Source: Planctomycetota bacterium (lineage in GTDB: Bacteria > Planctomycetota > B15-G4 > SIAN01). Taken from it: 64,000 bases of DNA. The stretch lies in assembly GCA_028289345.1 (NCBI GenBank), contig JANQQL010000010.1, forward strand, positions 496,001 through 560,000, given 5' to 3'. The notes beneath the pieces were generated by a model that did no database searches, was not told the DNA's origin, and saw only the letters and a program-made list of their open reading frames with translations. A program made the translations under genes and the position numbers. How positions within the stretch are numbered: the first letter of the stretch is position 1; each line of letters starts with the position of its first letter. Below are positions 50,470 to 60,133 of this stretch, piece by piece.

Positions 50470-52284
50470 CTAGATGCGGGCTTGGTAGGTGTAGAGGTCG
50501 TAGTACCGCCCCTTCGCCTCCAAGAGCTGTTCGTGATTCCCGCGCTCCACGATCGCCCCGTCCTCGATCACCAGAATGAGATCGGCTTTCTGAATGGTGG
50601 TCAGTCGGTGGGCAATCACCAGAGTGGTTCGACCGGCCATCAAGTGGGACAGGCTCTTCTGAATCAAGAACTCGCTTTCGGTGTCGAGATTGGAGGTGGC
50701 CTCGTCCAGGACCAGGAGTCGCGGATTGGCAAGCAGCGCGCGGGCGATCGTGACCCGCTGCTTTTGCCCGCCGGACAGTTTGACCCCCCGTTCGCCGATG
50801 ACGGTTTCGAGCTTGTCCTCGAACTGGTCGGTGAAATCTTGGACGTGGGCCAACTGCACCGCTCGCGTCACGGCCTCCTCGTCCGCATCCGGCTTGGCGA
50901 ACAGGACATTCTCGCGAATGGTGCCGTCGAACAGGAAGTCGTCCTGGAGGACGAGGCCGAGCTGGCTGCGAAAACTCGCCAGCTTCACCGTCGAGAGATC
51001 CACCCCGTCGACCCTCACGGCTCCTGCGGTTGGCGTCATGAACGAGGCGGCCAAGCCGGCAATCGTGGACTTTCCCGATCCCGAGCTTCCGACCAGGGCA
51101 ACCACCGAACCCGAAGGGGCCTCGAAGTCGATACCGCGGAGAATCTCTTTGCCTTCGTCGTAGGAGAAGCGAACGTCCTCAAAGCGTAAGTCACCGACGA
51201 TGGTCGGCATCTCGACGGTTCGCCGCGGATCTTCGTCTTCACCCTCCGTCGCCATCAGTTCCGCCATTCGATCCAGACCGGCGAAGGCTTCCGTGATCTG
51301 GGTGCCGATGTTGGCCAGCTGCATGATCGGCATCACCAAAAAGCCCAAGAACATGGTGAAGGACACGAACTCTCCGAGGGTGAGTGCCTCTTTCATGACC
51401 AGAGTCCCGCCGTAGCCCATGATCGTCAGGGACGCCGCTCCCATCAGGAAGCTGGCCAGGCTGGTGATGGCGCTGGTGGTGGTCATGGTCGTCCGAATGT
51501 TCTCGAACAACTCGGTCACCCCGCGCTCGAAGACTTGCTCTTCCCCGCGCTCCGCGTTGAATCCCTTGATGACGCGAATGCCGCCGAGAGATTCCGTCAG
51601 CCGGCCGGTGACCTGAGCGCGAATCTTGCTGCGTTTCCGGAACGTCGGACGCAAGACCTTGAACGCTTTTGCCGAAATCAATCCAAACAAGAGCAACGGC
51701 ACCAGAGCGAGCAGTGTCATGGTGACGTTGATGCGCAAGATGATGACCATGGCGACGATTGCGGTGAGAGTCCCCCCCACCAGCTGAACCAGTCCGGTGC
51801 CCACCAGATTGCGGACCCCCTCCACGTCGCTCATGATCCGCGACACCAGTTCGCCACTGCGCGTGTTGTCGAAAGTCCGCACCGGCAGTCGCAACACGTG
51901 CTTCTGAATACTGACTCGCAGCCGGGAGATCAGGTGTTGCGCCTCGACGCTGAGCAAGCGAGTCAGCAAGAACGACGTCGCCGACTGGATCACAATCGCG
52001 ACCCCCACCAGCGCCAACAAGGGCGCGAGCTTTCCCTCGCCTCCGATGACGTCATCGACCAGGTAACGAGTCGAAATCGGCAGAACCAGATTCGCCATCC
52101 GGCTCACGAAGATCAGCACCAACCCCAACAACAGCAGCTTGCGTCGCGGCCAGATGATCGACTGGAACGCGTGGCGGACGCTGTTGAGGGAGGCTTTCTT
52201 CGTGGGAGCGGTGTCGGGATCGGTCACGGGGACAGGTCTACCAATCCCGTGGCGGTCAACAAGCTCGCTTTGTGCGTTTCCCAC
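50470..52284 (-). CDS. ABC transporter, MsbA-like half-transporter (permease-ATPase fusion)
   Basis: 604 residues starting at GTG 52284. An N-terminal six-helix ABC exporter membrane domain (~45-330; RRKLLLLGLVLIFVSRMANL, ITSLASFLMGAASLTIMGYG) is joined to an ATPase domain (~365-600). The ATPase has Walker A GSSGSGKST, Q-loop LVLQDDFLF, signature LSGGQKQR, Walker B LLVLDEATS and an H-loop IAHRLTT. It works as a homodimer exporting a lipid-like or drug-like substrate. No dedicated partner gene is next to it. MsbA/LmrA-type subfamily by overall layout. Confidence 0.96.
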   Translation of the reverse strand: MGNAQSELVDRHGIGRPVPVTDPDTAPTKKASLNSVRHAFQSIIWPRRKLLLLGLVLIFVSRMANLVLPISTRYLVDDVIGGEGKLAPLLALVGVAIVIQSATSFLLTRLLSVEAQHLISRLRVSIQKHVLRLPVRTFDNTRSGELVSRIMSDVEGVRNLVGTGLVQLVGGTLTAIVAMVIILRINVTMTLLALVPLLLFGLISAKAFKVLRPTFRKRSKIRAQVTGRLTESLGGIRVIKGFNAERGEEQVFERGVTELFENIRTTMTTTSAITSLASFLMGAASLTIMGYGGTLVMKEALTLGEFVSFTMFLGFLVMPIMQLANIGTQITEAFAGLDRMAELMATEGEDEDPRRTVEMPTIVGDLRFEDVRFSYDEGKEILRGIDFEAPSGSVVALVGSSGSGKSTIAGLAASFMTPTAGAVRVDGVDLSTVKLASFRSQLGLVLQDDFLFDGTIRENVLFAKPDADEEAVTRAVQLAHVQDFTDQFEDKLETVIGERGVKLSGGQKQRVTIARALLANPRLLVLDEATSNLDTESEFLIQKSLSHLMAGRTTLVIAHRLTTIQKADLILVIEDGAIVERGNHEQLLEAKGRYYDLYTYQARI

Positions 52285-52345
52285 GGGTCAAAGACCGCGA
52301 ACAAAGGCGCCCCAGATCAGGCGTTTGCACTCCCTCCCGAACGTT

Positions 52346-53194
52346 TCACGAAGAAGCGATGCCTTCCTCCCCATTGTCAAGCCCGACCCCTTGCTTCTGA
52401 AGATACGCATGGAGCGATGGAGTCAATCCATCCAAGTCTTCCAACCGGTTCTCGAGACCCGCCATCTTGGTTCGCTTGGCCCATGACCATTGTTCGACCG
52501 CCCGCCGTCTTTCGGCGAGGTCCCGCGGCGGGTGTTCGCCTTCAAACAGTGCGTTCGCCTCACCCAAGGCCCACGCGAGATTTTTCTCGCCGATCCTTTG
52601 CAGAGCATCCACAACGGCGTGGGCAGTGTTTCCCTGTTGGCCCCCGTAGTATTCCTCGAGGCCGCCTTCCCGAAGACCCGATTCGAGATCTCTCACGCAA
52701 CGGAAAACTCGCTGCGCCTCAGGAAGCTGGTCAAAGTCGGTGTTGCCTTCCTCCCAGTTCCCCTCGACCCGATCCAGCGATTGAGCCTGAGCGTCGATCC
52801 TCTTCTCATCTTGTGCGAAGAACGCGCCAACGCCGGGTCCGAAAAGAAGCACAACAATCACCAAGCTTCCGATGCTGACGATCACGATGCCGGTCATGCT
52901 TTGCGCCTGGCTCCCCTGGGAGATCAGTTCCCACAGAGACGGTGCACTCAAGAGAAGGCCGAGCCCGAGACGGAAGATCGTCAGCCAACGCGCCCAAGGC
53001 TTCGCTCGAAGCATTGCCCAGCACAGTGCCACGTTGATGGCCGCGGGAACAGCCTGCACGAAAATGACTGGTCCATCGGCTGACCCCGCCTGGAGACCAC
53101 CAAGCAAGTCCAGCAAGGCAAAGACAAGCACGGCAACGACGACACCAATCACCTGTGCTCTTCCCAACCTTGGGTTGTTCCACTGGGAGCTCAT
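52346..53194 (-). CDS. Membrane protein with a C-terminal DMP19-like domain
   Basis: 282 residues from ATG 53194 (GAGGA 6 nt upstream). Four predicted membrane helices fill ~12-130 (VIGVVVAVLVFALLDLLGGL; PVIFVQAVPAAINVALCWAM; WLTIFRLGLGLLLSAPSLWE; GIVIVSIGSLVIVVLLFGPG). A soluble C-terminal half (~160-265) carries the DMP19/DUF4375 pattern: VFRCVRDLESGLREGGLEEY, YYGGQQGNTAHAVVDAL, IGEKNLAWALGEANALF. DMP19 in Neisseria mimics DNA, but most members are uncharacterised and this one is fused to a membrane unit. The gene is 62 nt upstream of the ABC transporter gene on the same strand and may be in its operon. Confidence 0.85.
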   Translation of the reverse strand: MSSQWNNPRLGRAQVIGVVVAVLVFALLDLLGGLQAGSADGPVIFVQAVPAAINVALCWAMLRAKPWARWLTIFRLGLGLLLSAPSLWELISQGSQAQSMTGIVIVSIGSLVIVVLLFGPGVGAFFAQDEKRIDAQAQSLDRVEGNWEEGNTDFDQLPEAQRVFRCVRDLESGLREGGLEEYYGGQQGNTAHAVVDALQRIGEKNLAWALGEANALFEGEHPPRDLAERRRAVEQWSWAKRTKMAGLENRLEDLDGLTPSLHAYLQKQGVGLDNGEEGIASS

Positions 53195-53663
53195 CGAGAT
53201 CCTCGATTCGGGATTGCGCGGACAGTCGCGAGCGATCGCCTCCCGACGGCAACTCTCATTCAACGCGTAGGAGGGCGTTGCCGTCTCAAGTTCGTCGTCC
53301 GCGGAGAACCGTCGGATTGTACTCAGGGTTCTTTCTCCTCTGATGACACTCCGTTCGCGGGCATGGCCTCTGGCTCATTCGATCGTCCTCGAGGCATTCG
53401 ATTTCGGTGGACACTCATTCACTGGGAAACAATGGGTCGGGCCACTTCGCCCTTCCCCTCCCACTCTCCTCGACTGGCGGAATCCGCAAGCCCCGCCCCC
53501 CCGCAACGGCTCCTCTTTTCTCCGATTTTCTCTGTCGGGTTCCCTCCCCGCTTTGCGCGAGCCGCGGTTGTGCGGCACTTCGGAGTTGGTTCCGGGGGCG
53601 GCGCACCGGCCCGCGCCCTCGGGACGAGCCGCCTTTCTCCCTCTTGTTTCAGGAGTCCCGACG
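53195..53663. other. Intergenic region without a gene
   Basis: 469 nt between divergent genes. A plus-strand frame continues the next gene upstream to 53343 but has no signal peptide or ribosome site until ATG 53664, and its upstream part is Pro/Arg-rich like a shadow. Promoters for both neighbours should lie here; none was identified with confidence. Confidence 0.5.
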
Positions 53664-55208
53664 ATGCGCCCCCGCCAGATGGTTCTTTCTTTGGTTCCCG
53701 CGCTGGTTCCTCTGTCCAGCCTTCACGCCCAAACACCCCTGTTCGCCCAGATCGGCGAAGCGAACGCCGATCATCTGGGAACGGCGGTCGCGGCGATCGG
53801 CGACGTGACGGGAGACGGGCTGCCGGATTACGCCTTCGGGACCGAGGGAGTGCAAAGTCCCGGCTTTGTCCGCGTCTGTTCCGGAGCCGATGGATCCGTG
53901 ATCACGACCCTCCAGGGCGATCAGCCCAACGACAACTTCGGAAGCCAGCTTGCCGGGGTCGGCGACATCAACGGAGACACCGTCCCGGACCTCTTGGTCG
54001 GCGCGAAAGGCGTCAACTTTGGCGTGGGAACCTGCTGGATCTATTCCGGCGCGGACTGGACCATCTTGAGAGAACACGTCGGGGTCAATGTCGGTCACCT
54101 GTTCGGACAGTCTTTGGCCACCATGGGAGACGCCAATGGAGATGGCATCTCGGAATACCTGATTACCCGGGACGGTCGGGTGAGCTGCTACGACGGAGCC
54201 ACCGGGGCCGTCCTTTGGGACATCTTCGCACCCGGGAATGACGGCCTCGGCAAACTGTCGGTCACCACCGGAGACGCCAACGGTGACGGAAACGCGGACG
54301 CCCTGATCGGAGCGGTCGGTCTCAACGAACCTTCCTACGCCTTGGTTTTGGACGGCACGGACGGCTCGGAAATCCACCGAGTGAACGGATCCGCGTTTGA
54401 GGCTTTCGGAACGGCGGTGAGCTGGATGGGAGATCTGAATGGAGACTCCACTCCCGAGTTCGTGGTGAGTCGCCCCCGATTCTCCAACCCCAACGCGGTC
54501 GGACGCATCGAGATCTTTGATGGATCGACCGGAGCACTCTACGACTCCTTCGAAGGAACCTTCCTTCCCGGTCACTGGATGTGTGCCGCTGGAGACCAGA
54601 ACGGGGATGGGGTTCCCGACCTCGTCATCGAAGACGACGATCAGGCCTGCCTGATCTCGGGAGCCACCTGGGAAAAGCTCATGACCTACGAGACCGATCC
54701 CATGGGTGGCGATGCCACCGTCATGGCCCCGCTTGGTGATCTCAACGGTGACGGAGCTTCGGAAATCCTGATCGGCGCACCCCGCACAAACTTCACTTCA
54801 ACGGGCACCGGTTTGGTCTTTCTTTCGTCGGAGCACCCTGCCGAAGATCTTGGCTTCCCCCTCGCCACGCCCGCAGGATTCGAACCCCACCTGTTCGCCG
54901 AAGGAGTGCTGGAACCCGGCTCGGTCACCCGGTTCCGCGTGTCCAACACGAACAGGTTCTCACCCATGTACCTGCTGATCGGATACTCAGCCAACCCGAT
55001 CCCGTTCCGTGGCGGCACCATCGTTCCGTCCATTGACGGCATCCTTGCCAACCTGCAAACCGACGACGACGGGCGCTGGGACTTCTGGTGTGAGACCCCG
55101 CCGGACATTCCGAGCAACACCGAGGTCTACCTGCAGCACTGGGTCATCGTTCCCGGTGGCGGCGGCGCGATCTCGGCGACAAATGCGATCCGCATGGTCT
55201 ATCCCTGA
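53664..55208 (+). CDS. Exported FG-GAP protein with C-terminal beta module
   Basis: 514 residues from ATG 53664 (AGGAG 8 nt upstream), with a signal (MRPRQMVLSLVPALVPLSSL, cut near HAQT). Seven FG-GAP repeats of the integrin type fill ~30-395: AIGDVTGDGLPDYAFGTEG, GVGDINGDTVPDLLVGAKG, TMGDANGDGISEYLITRDG, TTGDANGDGNADALIGAVG, WMGDLNGDSTPEFVVSRPR, AAGDQNGDGVPDLVIEDDD, PLGDLNGDGASEILIGAPR. Residues ~400-514 form the shared C-terminal module (LEPGSVTRFRVSNTN, ending AISATNAIRMVYP). Likely a surface adhesin or binding protein; convergent with the next gene. Confidence 0.93.
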   Translation: MRPRQMVLSLVPALVPLSSLHAQTPLFAQIGEANADHLGTAVAAIGDVTGDGLPDYAFGTEGVQSPGFVRVCSGADGSVITTLQGDQPNDNFGSQLAGVGDINGDTVPDLLVGAKGVNFGVGTCWIYSGADWTILREHVGVNVGHLFGQSLATMGDANGDGISEYLITRDGRVSCYDGATGAVLWDIFAPGNDGLGKLSVTTGDANGDGNADALIGAVGLNEPSYALVLDGTDGSEIHRVNGSAFEAFGTAVSWMGDLNGDSTPEFVVSRPRFSNPNAVGRIEIFDGSTGALYDSFEGTFLPGHWMCAAGDQNGDGVPDLVIEDDDQACLISGATWEKLMTYETDPMGGDATVMAPLGDLNGDGASEILIGAPRTNFTSTGTGLVFLSSEHPAEDLGFPLATPAGFEPHLFAEGVLEPGSVTRFRVSNTNRFSPMYLLIGYSANPIPFRGGTIVPSIDGILANLQTDDDGRWDFWCETPPDIPSNTEVYLQHWVIVPGGGGAISATNAIRMVYP

Positions 55209-55240
55209 CCTCTTCGAGGGGATCGAACTCGGCAGGCAAT

Positions 55241-55276
55241 CTCGGGCGTTGAGCCAGGCGAGGCTCGGCGCCCGAG
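55241..55276. terminator. Long hairpin between convergent genes
   Basis: CTCGGGCG (55241-55248), two G-U pairs, and GAGCC (55251-55255) pair with GGCTC (55262-55266) and CGCCCGAG (55269-55276): a continuous 15-bp stem with a 6-nt loop. It fills the gap between convergent genes (stops 55208 and 55284). No U tract. Confidence 0.65.
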
Positions 55277-55283
55277 GGAAGCC

Positions 55284-58265
55284 TCAGCGCAAATAGCCGA
55301 ACGCCTGCAGTTCTCTCAGCTGCGATTCATCGATGACCTGAGGATCGGCGACCGCCGGCCGTAGCGCGCCGGATTCGACGTGGGCCGCGAAGAAGGTTCT
55401 CAGTACCGTCTCGAGGGCTTCCGCTTGAGCTTCGCGCAGTCCCCTCAGATCCTCGAGTTCCCCGGGATCTTCTCCCAGATAGAACAGCCCGGCACTTGCC
55501 GAAGCCGCAGGGGAGTCGATCAGCTTCCAGCGGTCCACCAGAACCCCCCGCAAATCGTAGGAGGGTTCCTCGAAGAGCAGTGGGCGCAACGGCTCTTCGG
55601 ACGTCTGTCCTCTGACGACCGGCAGCAGGTCCATCCCGGTGAAGACTTCATCCCTCGGCTCTCCGTGGCGGCCGGCTTGGCTCAGCACCGTCGGCATCAC
55701 ATCGACGAGCTGCGCCCGATGACGGATGACTCCCGGCGCCACGTCACAGCCGGAAGGGGGCTTCCACAGCAAAGGAATCCGGACCTGCTCCTGATAGAGG
55801 CGTCCGCCATGGAACAAGCTCCCATGGTCCAGGAACTCTTCTCCATGATCCGCCGTGATCCAGAGGGAAGTCTGGTCGTAAAGACCCTTCTCGCGAAGCG
55901 AATCCACCAACGCTCCGATGGCGGCATCGGTCTCGCGGATCTCCCCGTCGTACAACGCAAGGACGTGCTCGAAGTCCCGCGGCGTCAGGCTGGGATCGCT
56001 GACACTGTTCTCCCCATGAGGGTCTCCGGTGATCTTCCCCTGATAGTCCGGGTCGAACCGCCGCCATTCCTCCTCCGCGGGCGCGTAGGGGGCGTGAGGA
56101 TCGACCACGTGCACGTACAAAAAGAACGGCTGGTGACGGCGACGGCCAACCCACTCGTCGATCCAGGGTTGGACATCCAATGCGTCGACGTTCATCCAGT
56201 AGGTGCCCTCGATCCCGACGCGAAACTCTTCGAAGCCTCGGTCGAACCCCAGCCCCGCCAGATTCACGTTGGGATTCAAGACCAACGCCCCGGTCCGAAA
56301 ACCCTGGTCGTGGAGTCGCTCCGTCAGCGTTGCCACGCCAGGATCCAGCGCACAATGGCCGTACGCCCCGTGAAACCTCGGATGCACACCGGTCAGTAGC
56401 GACGCGGTCGCAGGTCGAGTCCAGGAGGCCACCGAGTACGCGGACTCGAAGATCACGAGTTCGTCCTCGAGAGCCATCAGGCGCGGAGTGGTGTCTCGTT
56501 CGTAGCCGTAGATCTGAAGATGGTCGGCGCGCAGAGTGTCGACCACATAGAGCACAATCCCCCGTCCGTCCGCCTCGGGATTGACCAGCACCGGGTTGGC
56601 GATCGACACAAAGAAGGTGCTCATCCTTCCGCGATCGTCGAATCCGTGGGCCGCTCCGGAAACGCTCCAGCACAACTGTCCGCGCGAGACTTCGGGAGGC
56701 AGGTCGACTTGGAAGTCCGCCCATTGCTGTTGGGCCGAATCCACGGAGAAGGTGGCCAGGGCCGAAGGCTCCGCTCCTGGGACCCGAAGCTCGACTCGAA
56801 TCTCGAGCGTCTCTTCGACCGAGGCAACGCCGTCTTTGCAGGCCGCCGCACCGAACTGCAGCCGCTTCGCTCCATTCTGACAATGGAAGGGAAGGAGCAT
56901 CTCGGATTCTGGCTCCAGCGGGATCGCGACTCGGCGCTCTTCCCCCACCTGGATGCGTTGGACCACCCTCTCTTCGTGCTCCCCGAACAACGCGCCGACG
57001 GGAGACGAATTCTTCGGTTGCCTTTCCAGAACCGCCCGAGGCTGCAACGCAGACCAGGCTTGGACCGCTTCCGGATCCCCCTCGAGTTCGATCGCAACCA
57101 GGCCTGGTTGCGGGTTGGAGAACCAGTGACCGCGCCAGGATGACGCCCCGCCCGGCAAGTTTCGCGAGATCTCTTCGCCCGTGCGCCGAACTCGGCAGGC
57201 CAAGGGCTTCCCATGCTGGTCCTGCAGGAACACCGGTCCCTCCAGGCAGTACAGCCAGTGCGTAGTGGTGACCTGTTCGTCGTGCTCGCTGCTCGACCAG
57301 GCCTGAGTGAGCGTTCGGCGGGAAATCGGTGCCGGACCCTCCGGCACGTAGGTCAGAGAGAGATTCCCGGCTTGCAGCGTGTCGATCACGGGTCGTAGAT
57401 CCGGTTCGCGCCCAATCGCGATCCATTGATCGTGAATCCCACTCCGGTACTGGAAGCGGCCCATCTCGAGCCGGCTCGCCTGTTCGAAAGTCGAGGGGGA
57501 ATCGTCTGACTCTGCGGGTTTCGCGTCAGTGCAAGTCCATCGAACCCAGCGGGAATGAACCGAAGCTGGCAACGTCGCGGTGACGGTCTCGCGCTTCCGT
57601 CCCATTCGCTTCCGAACGAGGATCTCGGATCCCACCCGAACTTCCAGCGTCACCTCTTCTCCGGCCCCCGTGTCGCCCCGACTCAAGACCGAGACCTCTC
57701 CGCCCTCTGGCAACGGCGGCAGCAGAGCCTCTACGAAGTCGTTGGCCAGCAACATCACGCGAACCGCTTCCGTGTAGGTTCCCAGCACGGAGAACTCGCG
57801 GGAGCGACGAAGTTGGCTCGGATGGATCTGGACTCGAGCGGGATTCATCAAGAACTGAAGCGCTCGATCCCCCGTCACTGGCTCCGTCAACGAAGTGCCG
57901 AAAGCCTGATTGTGTGCTTCGATGGTGGCGTACGAAGGATCCACCGGGCAAGGCAGGTCGACCACCACGGCGTCCAAATCCTGGCCCGGGATCCGGACCG
58001 TTCGGAACCGGTCCGCGACAAAGTGCAGAGGAGCCAGGGGGGGACCGCGTCCAAAACTGTCCGAGACGTTGATCTCTTCGTCGCTGTCGAAAAGGCGCCA
58101 GACGCGATCGTCTCGGGCATCCTCATCTCGCAGCGTCGACCGGTGTCGCTCCGTGGGGTCTGCCTTTGCTTCGAGAGCCGCGGCGTCTTCGGAATGCGAG
58201 TCGCAGGATGCGAAGCCAACCGGGAGAGGTACCAGACATCGCAAGAAAGTCTGGAGTCGCAACAT
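55284..58265 (-). CDS. Lipoprotein of the alkaline phosphatase/sulfatase superfamily with Thr at the nucleophile site
   Basis: 993 residues. A lipoprotein signal (LVPLPVGFASC, Cys21) starts it. Residues ~60-540 are beta-rich domains with no clear family. The C-terminal ~440 residues are sulfatase-like: metal-ligand strand GIVLYVVDTLRADHLQIYGY, SWTRPATASLLTG where sulfatases carry C/S-x-P-x-R (here Thr616), then DPHAPYAP, WITADHGEEFLDHG, FHGGRLYQEQ. With Thr in place of Cys/Ser a formylglycine cannot form, so the enzyme more likely uses Thr directly, as LtaS/EptA-type phosphotransferases do. It may transfer or hydrolyse phospho-groups at the outer membrane; substrate unknown. The N-terminal half may target it. 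Confidence 0.9.
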   Translation of the reverse strand: MLRLQTFLRCLVPLPVGFASCDSHSEDAAALEAKADPTERHRSTLRDEDARDDRVWRLFDSDEEINVSDSFGRGPPLAPLHFVADRFRTVRIPGQDLDAVVVDLPCPVDPSYATIEAHNQAFGTSLTEPVTGDRALQFLMNPARVQIHPSQLRRSREFSVLGTYTEAVRVMLLANDFVEALLPPLPEGGEVSVLSRGDTGAGEEVTLEVRVGSEILVRKRMGRKRETVTATLPASVHSRWVRWTCTDAKPAESDDSPSTFEQASRLEMGRFQYRSGIHDQWIAIGREPDLRPVIDTLQAGNLSLTYVPEGPAPISRRTLTQAWSSSEHDEQVTTTHWLYCLEGPVFLQDQHGKPLACRVRRTGEEISRNLPGGASSWRGHWFSNPQPGLVAIELEGDPEAVQAWSALQPRAVLERQPKNSSPVGALFGEHEERVVQRIQVGEERRVAIPLEPESEMLLPFHCQNGAKRLQFGAAACKDGVASVEETLEIRVELRVPGAEPSALATFSVDSAQQQWADFQVDLPPEVSRGQLCWSVSGAAHGFDDRGRMSTFFVSIANPVLVNPEADGRGIVLYVVDTLRADHLQIYGYERDTTPRLMALEDELVIFESAYSVASWTRPATASLLTGVHPRFHGAYGHCALDPGVATLTERLHDQGFRTGALVLNPNVNLAGLGFDRGFEEFRVGIEGTYWMNVDALDVQPWIDEWVGRRRHQPFFLYVHVVDPHAPYAPAEEEWRRFDPDYQGKITGDPHGENSVSDPSLTPRDFEHVLALYDGEIRETDAAIGALVDSLREKGLYDQTSLWITADHGEEFLDHGSLFHGGRLYQEQVRIPLLWKPPSGCDVAPGVIRHRAQLVDVMPTVLSQAGRHGEPRDEVFTGMDLLPVVRGQTSEEPLRPLLFEEPSYDLRGVLVDRWKLIDSPAASASAGLFYLGEDPGELEDLRGLREAQAEALETVLRTFFAAHVESGALRPAVADPQVIDESQLRELQAFGYLR

Positions 58266-58666
58266 TGGTCGACGGTCTCACGACATCGAGGAACACCGCC
58301 ACGCCCCTCTGGACAACCAACCGGTGAATCACGGTCGCAGAAAGGGACGACACGATTGAAGGGAACTGCGACGGACGTTCGACAAACAGTGAGTCGAGCG
58401 CTCGCTCCACTTCGACAAGGGTAGCCTTCCGTGACCCATGGCACGATCCCGACGTTTTCCCAAAAAGCCAAGCTCTCCCGCCCGCCTCGCCGGGCGGATC
58501 TCTCCCGCGTCACACGGAGTCCCTCGTCGAACGTCCGAACGGCCATCGAACGAGCCTCCTTGGCTTCCCCGGACACTCTCGACCCCTTCGCGTCGAATCC
58601 ACCAGCACTCGATGAACTGCGTTCAGGGCCGAGAGCTCCGGGAAGCTTCCGGCAAATGGGAACGCT
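58266..58666. other. Intergenic region without a gene
   Basis: 401 nt between two minus-strand genes (start of the sulfatase-like lipoprotein gene and stop of the beta-helix gene). Frames on both strands are Arg/Ser/Pro-rich shadows without ribosome sites. No repeat, RNA or strong hairpin seen. Confidence 0.5.
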
Positions 58667-59941
58667 CTACTCGCTCGCGATCACTCGCTCGATCGAGTTA
58701 CTCAAGAGGAGCTCCGGTCCGGTCAGTAACACTGCTTGGGCGTGAAGTAGGAAACCGTCGAACAGAGCTCCCCCGGGGATGCCAAACCCAGTGAGCAGAT
58801 CACCTGCCTCGTCGGTGAGGCCAGCCTGGTAGGCGAAGAACACACCCGCGTCCCCGCCCACGGACAGCGGCGGCCCCACCCACTGGGGTTTGACTCGCCA
58901 GTCGCTCCCATTCGAGATCAGCATGAGGACCGCGGTGTCGGGAAACGCGGACGAGACCTGAAGATCCAAGTGGCCGCCCGGCACGAGCGATCCCCCGGCA
59001 TCGAGCAGCGGCCAACGGTCGTCACGAAGAAAGTCGAAGCCTCCCTGCAGTTCGAATCCCGGCAATCCGTCGGGGTTTCCCAACCCGGCCTCTCCCCTCT
59101 CCAGAACCACCTCACTAATGCGAACGGTGGAACCTTCGTCTGCATCAATGGCATGGCCGCCGAAGCCGGCCTGATCCACCGAGTCATCTCCGCCGCGACC
59201 ACCTTGGATCAAGTTCTCCGGCGTTCCAAGAATGAACGCTGTCGACTCCAGGCGAAGCAGCAAGCCCACCCCCCCGTTTCCCGAGTCCGTATTGATGCTC
59301 TCGTCCGCTCCGTTGCCACCAATGACGGTCGTTCGCGAAAGAACAATGTTCGACGCATGGGCGATCATTCCCGGGTTCCCCATGCCATGAATGAAGTTCG
59401 TCGAGAATCCGCGAATCAGACACGATTCGAATCTTGCCTGGGAAGTGAAGACGTTGATTCCGCTCCCGGTGGCCAGGTTGAGAATCTGGCTACGCGGCCG
59501 GAACGTCGAATGATTCACCGAAACGTCGTCACTTCGACGAATGGTCAGTCCGTGAGGACTGTACTGATGCAGGATCCGATCCAGCACGACCTCCCCCTCA
59601 CAGTCGGCGATCTCTGGTTCGGCATCTCGGACAATCTGAAAGTTGCTCAAGGAAGCGCGCTCGTCGTAAGGAACGAAACGCACTCGAAATCCATCCAGCC
59701 TCACATGCTCGGAGCCGAGTCCGTGGATCTTCAGTCCTTTCTCCAAGATGATCGCGCCGTAAGCGTCGTCGGCCGGCACGACGTGGACCACGTCCCCCGG
59801 CGACGCGAAATCGATGGCGTCTTGGATGGTCGAGAAATCCCCCCCGCCCGACATGTCGACCAGGTGGACTTCCTTCGCGGAGACGATGGGGGACACCACA
59901 GACAACAGTGAGCAGACAACGACCGTGACACGGGTGCTCAT
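58667..59941 (-). CDS. Exported right-handed beta-helix protein with C-terminal beta module
   Basis: 424 residues with a signal (VTVVVCSLLSVVSPIVSA). Residues ~25-300 show the pectin-lyase-like parallel beta-helix pattern: GGGDFSTIQDAIDFASPGD, VHVVPADDAYGAI, then ILEKGLKIHG, LTIRRSDDVSVNHST, VFTSQARFESCLIRG, ASNIVLSRTTVIGG. No catalytic Asp/Arg set of pectate lyases is evident, so a binding or structural role is as likely as polysaccharide cleavage. The ~110-residue C-terminus (LDAGGSLVPGGHLDLQV ... LLLSNSIERV) fits the shared exported-protein module. Dispersed-repeat copy 3 lies 104 nt upstream of its ATG, pointing toward the gene. Confidence 0.88.
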   Translation of the reverse strand: MSTRVTVVVCSLLSVVSPIVSAKEVHLVDMSGGGDFSTIQDAIDFASPGDVVHVVPADDAYGAIILEKGLKIHGLGSEHVRLDGFRVRFVPYDERASLSNFQIVRDAEPEIADCEGEVVLDRILHQYSPHGLTIRRSDDVSVNHSTFRPRSQILNLATGSGINVFTSQARFESCLIRGFSTNFIHGMGNPGMIAHASNIVLSRTTVIGGNGADESINTDSGNGGVGLLLRLESTAFILGTPENLIQGGRGGDDSVDQAGFGGHAIDADEGSTVRISEVVLERGEAGLGNPDGLPGFELQGGFDFLRDDRWPLLDAGGSLVPGGHLDLQVSSAFPDTAVLMLISNGSDWRVKPQWVGPPLSVGGDAGVFFAYQAGLTDEAGDLLTGFGIPGGALFDGFLLHAQAVLLTGPELLLSNSIERVIASE

Positions 59942-60044
59942 GACATTCCTCCTCGTTCTGTGGAGAGAACTCTGGCAAGCAGGTGAATCAGGCCTCGGAT
60001 GGCCGGTCGAGAGACTCTCGTCTCCGTCGAGGAGTCGGAACCCC

Positions 60045-60133
60045 AGGCGAATCGATGGACTCGTCGAGGATTCGAGAACGAAGACGGAGTCGAAAAACCG
60101 ATCGGGCGCAGAGAGACTTCTTCACCGCCTGCT
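60045..60133 (-). repeat. Dispersed ~90-nt repeat, copy 3
   Basis: Read on the minus strand it begins AGCAGGCGGTGAAGAAGTCT and ends near CGAATCCTCGACGAGTCCAT, then CGATTCGCCT. It aligns end to end with 621-711 with one 1-nt gap early and a few others, about three quarters identical, including the block CGCCCGATC. It points towards the beta-helix gene start at 59941. Confidence 0.62.

Noticed and set aside
53343..53663. N-terminal extension of the FG-GAP protein
   Set aside because: The export signal and ribosome site belong to ATG 53664; upstream residues are shadow-like.
55744..57426. 560-codon minus-strand frame
   Set aside because: Different frame of the sulfatase-like gene; Arg-rich shadow with no motif.
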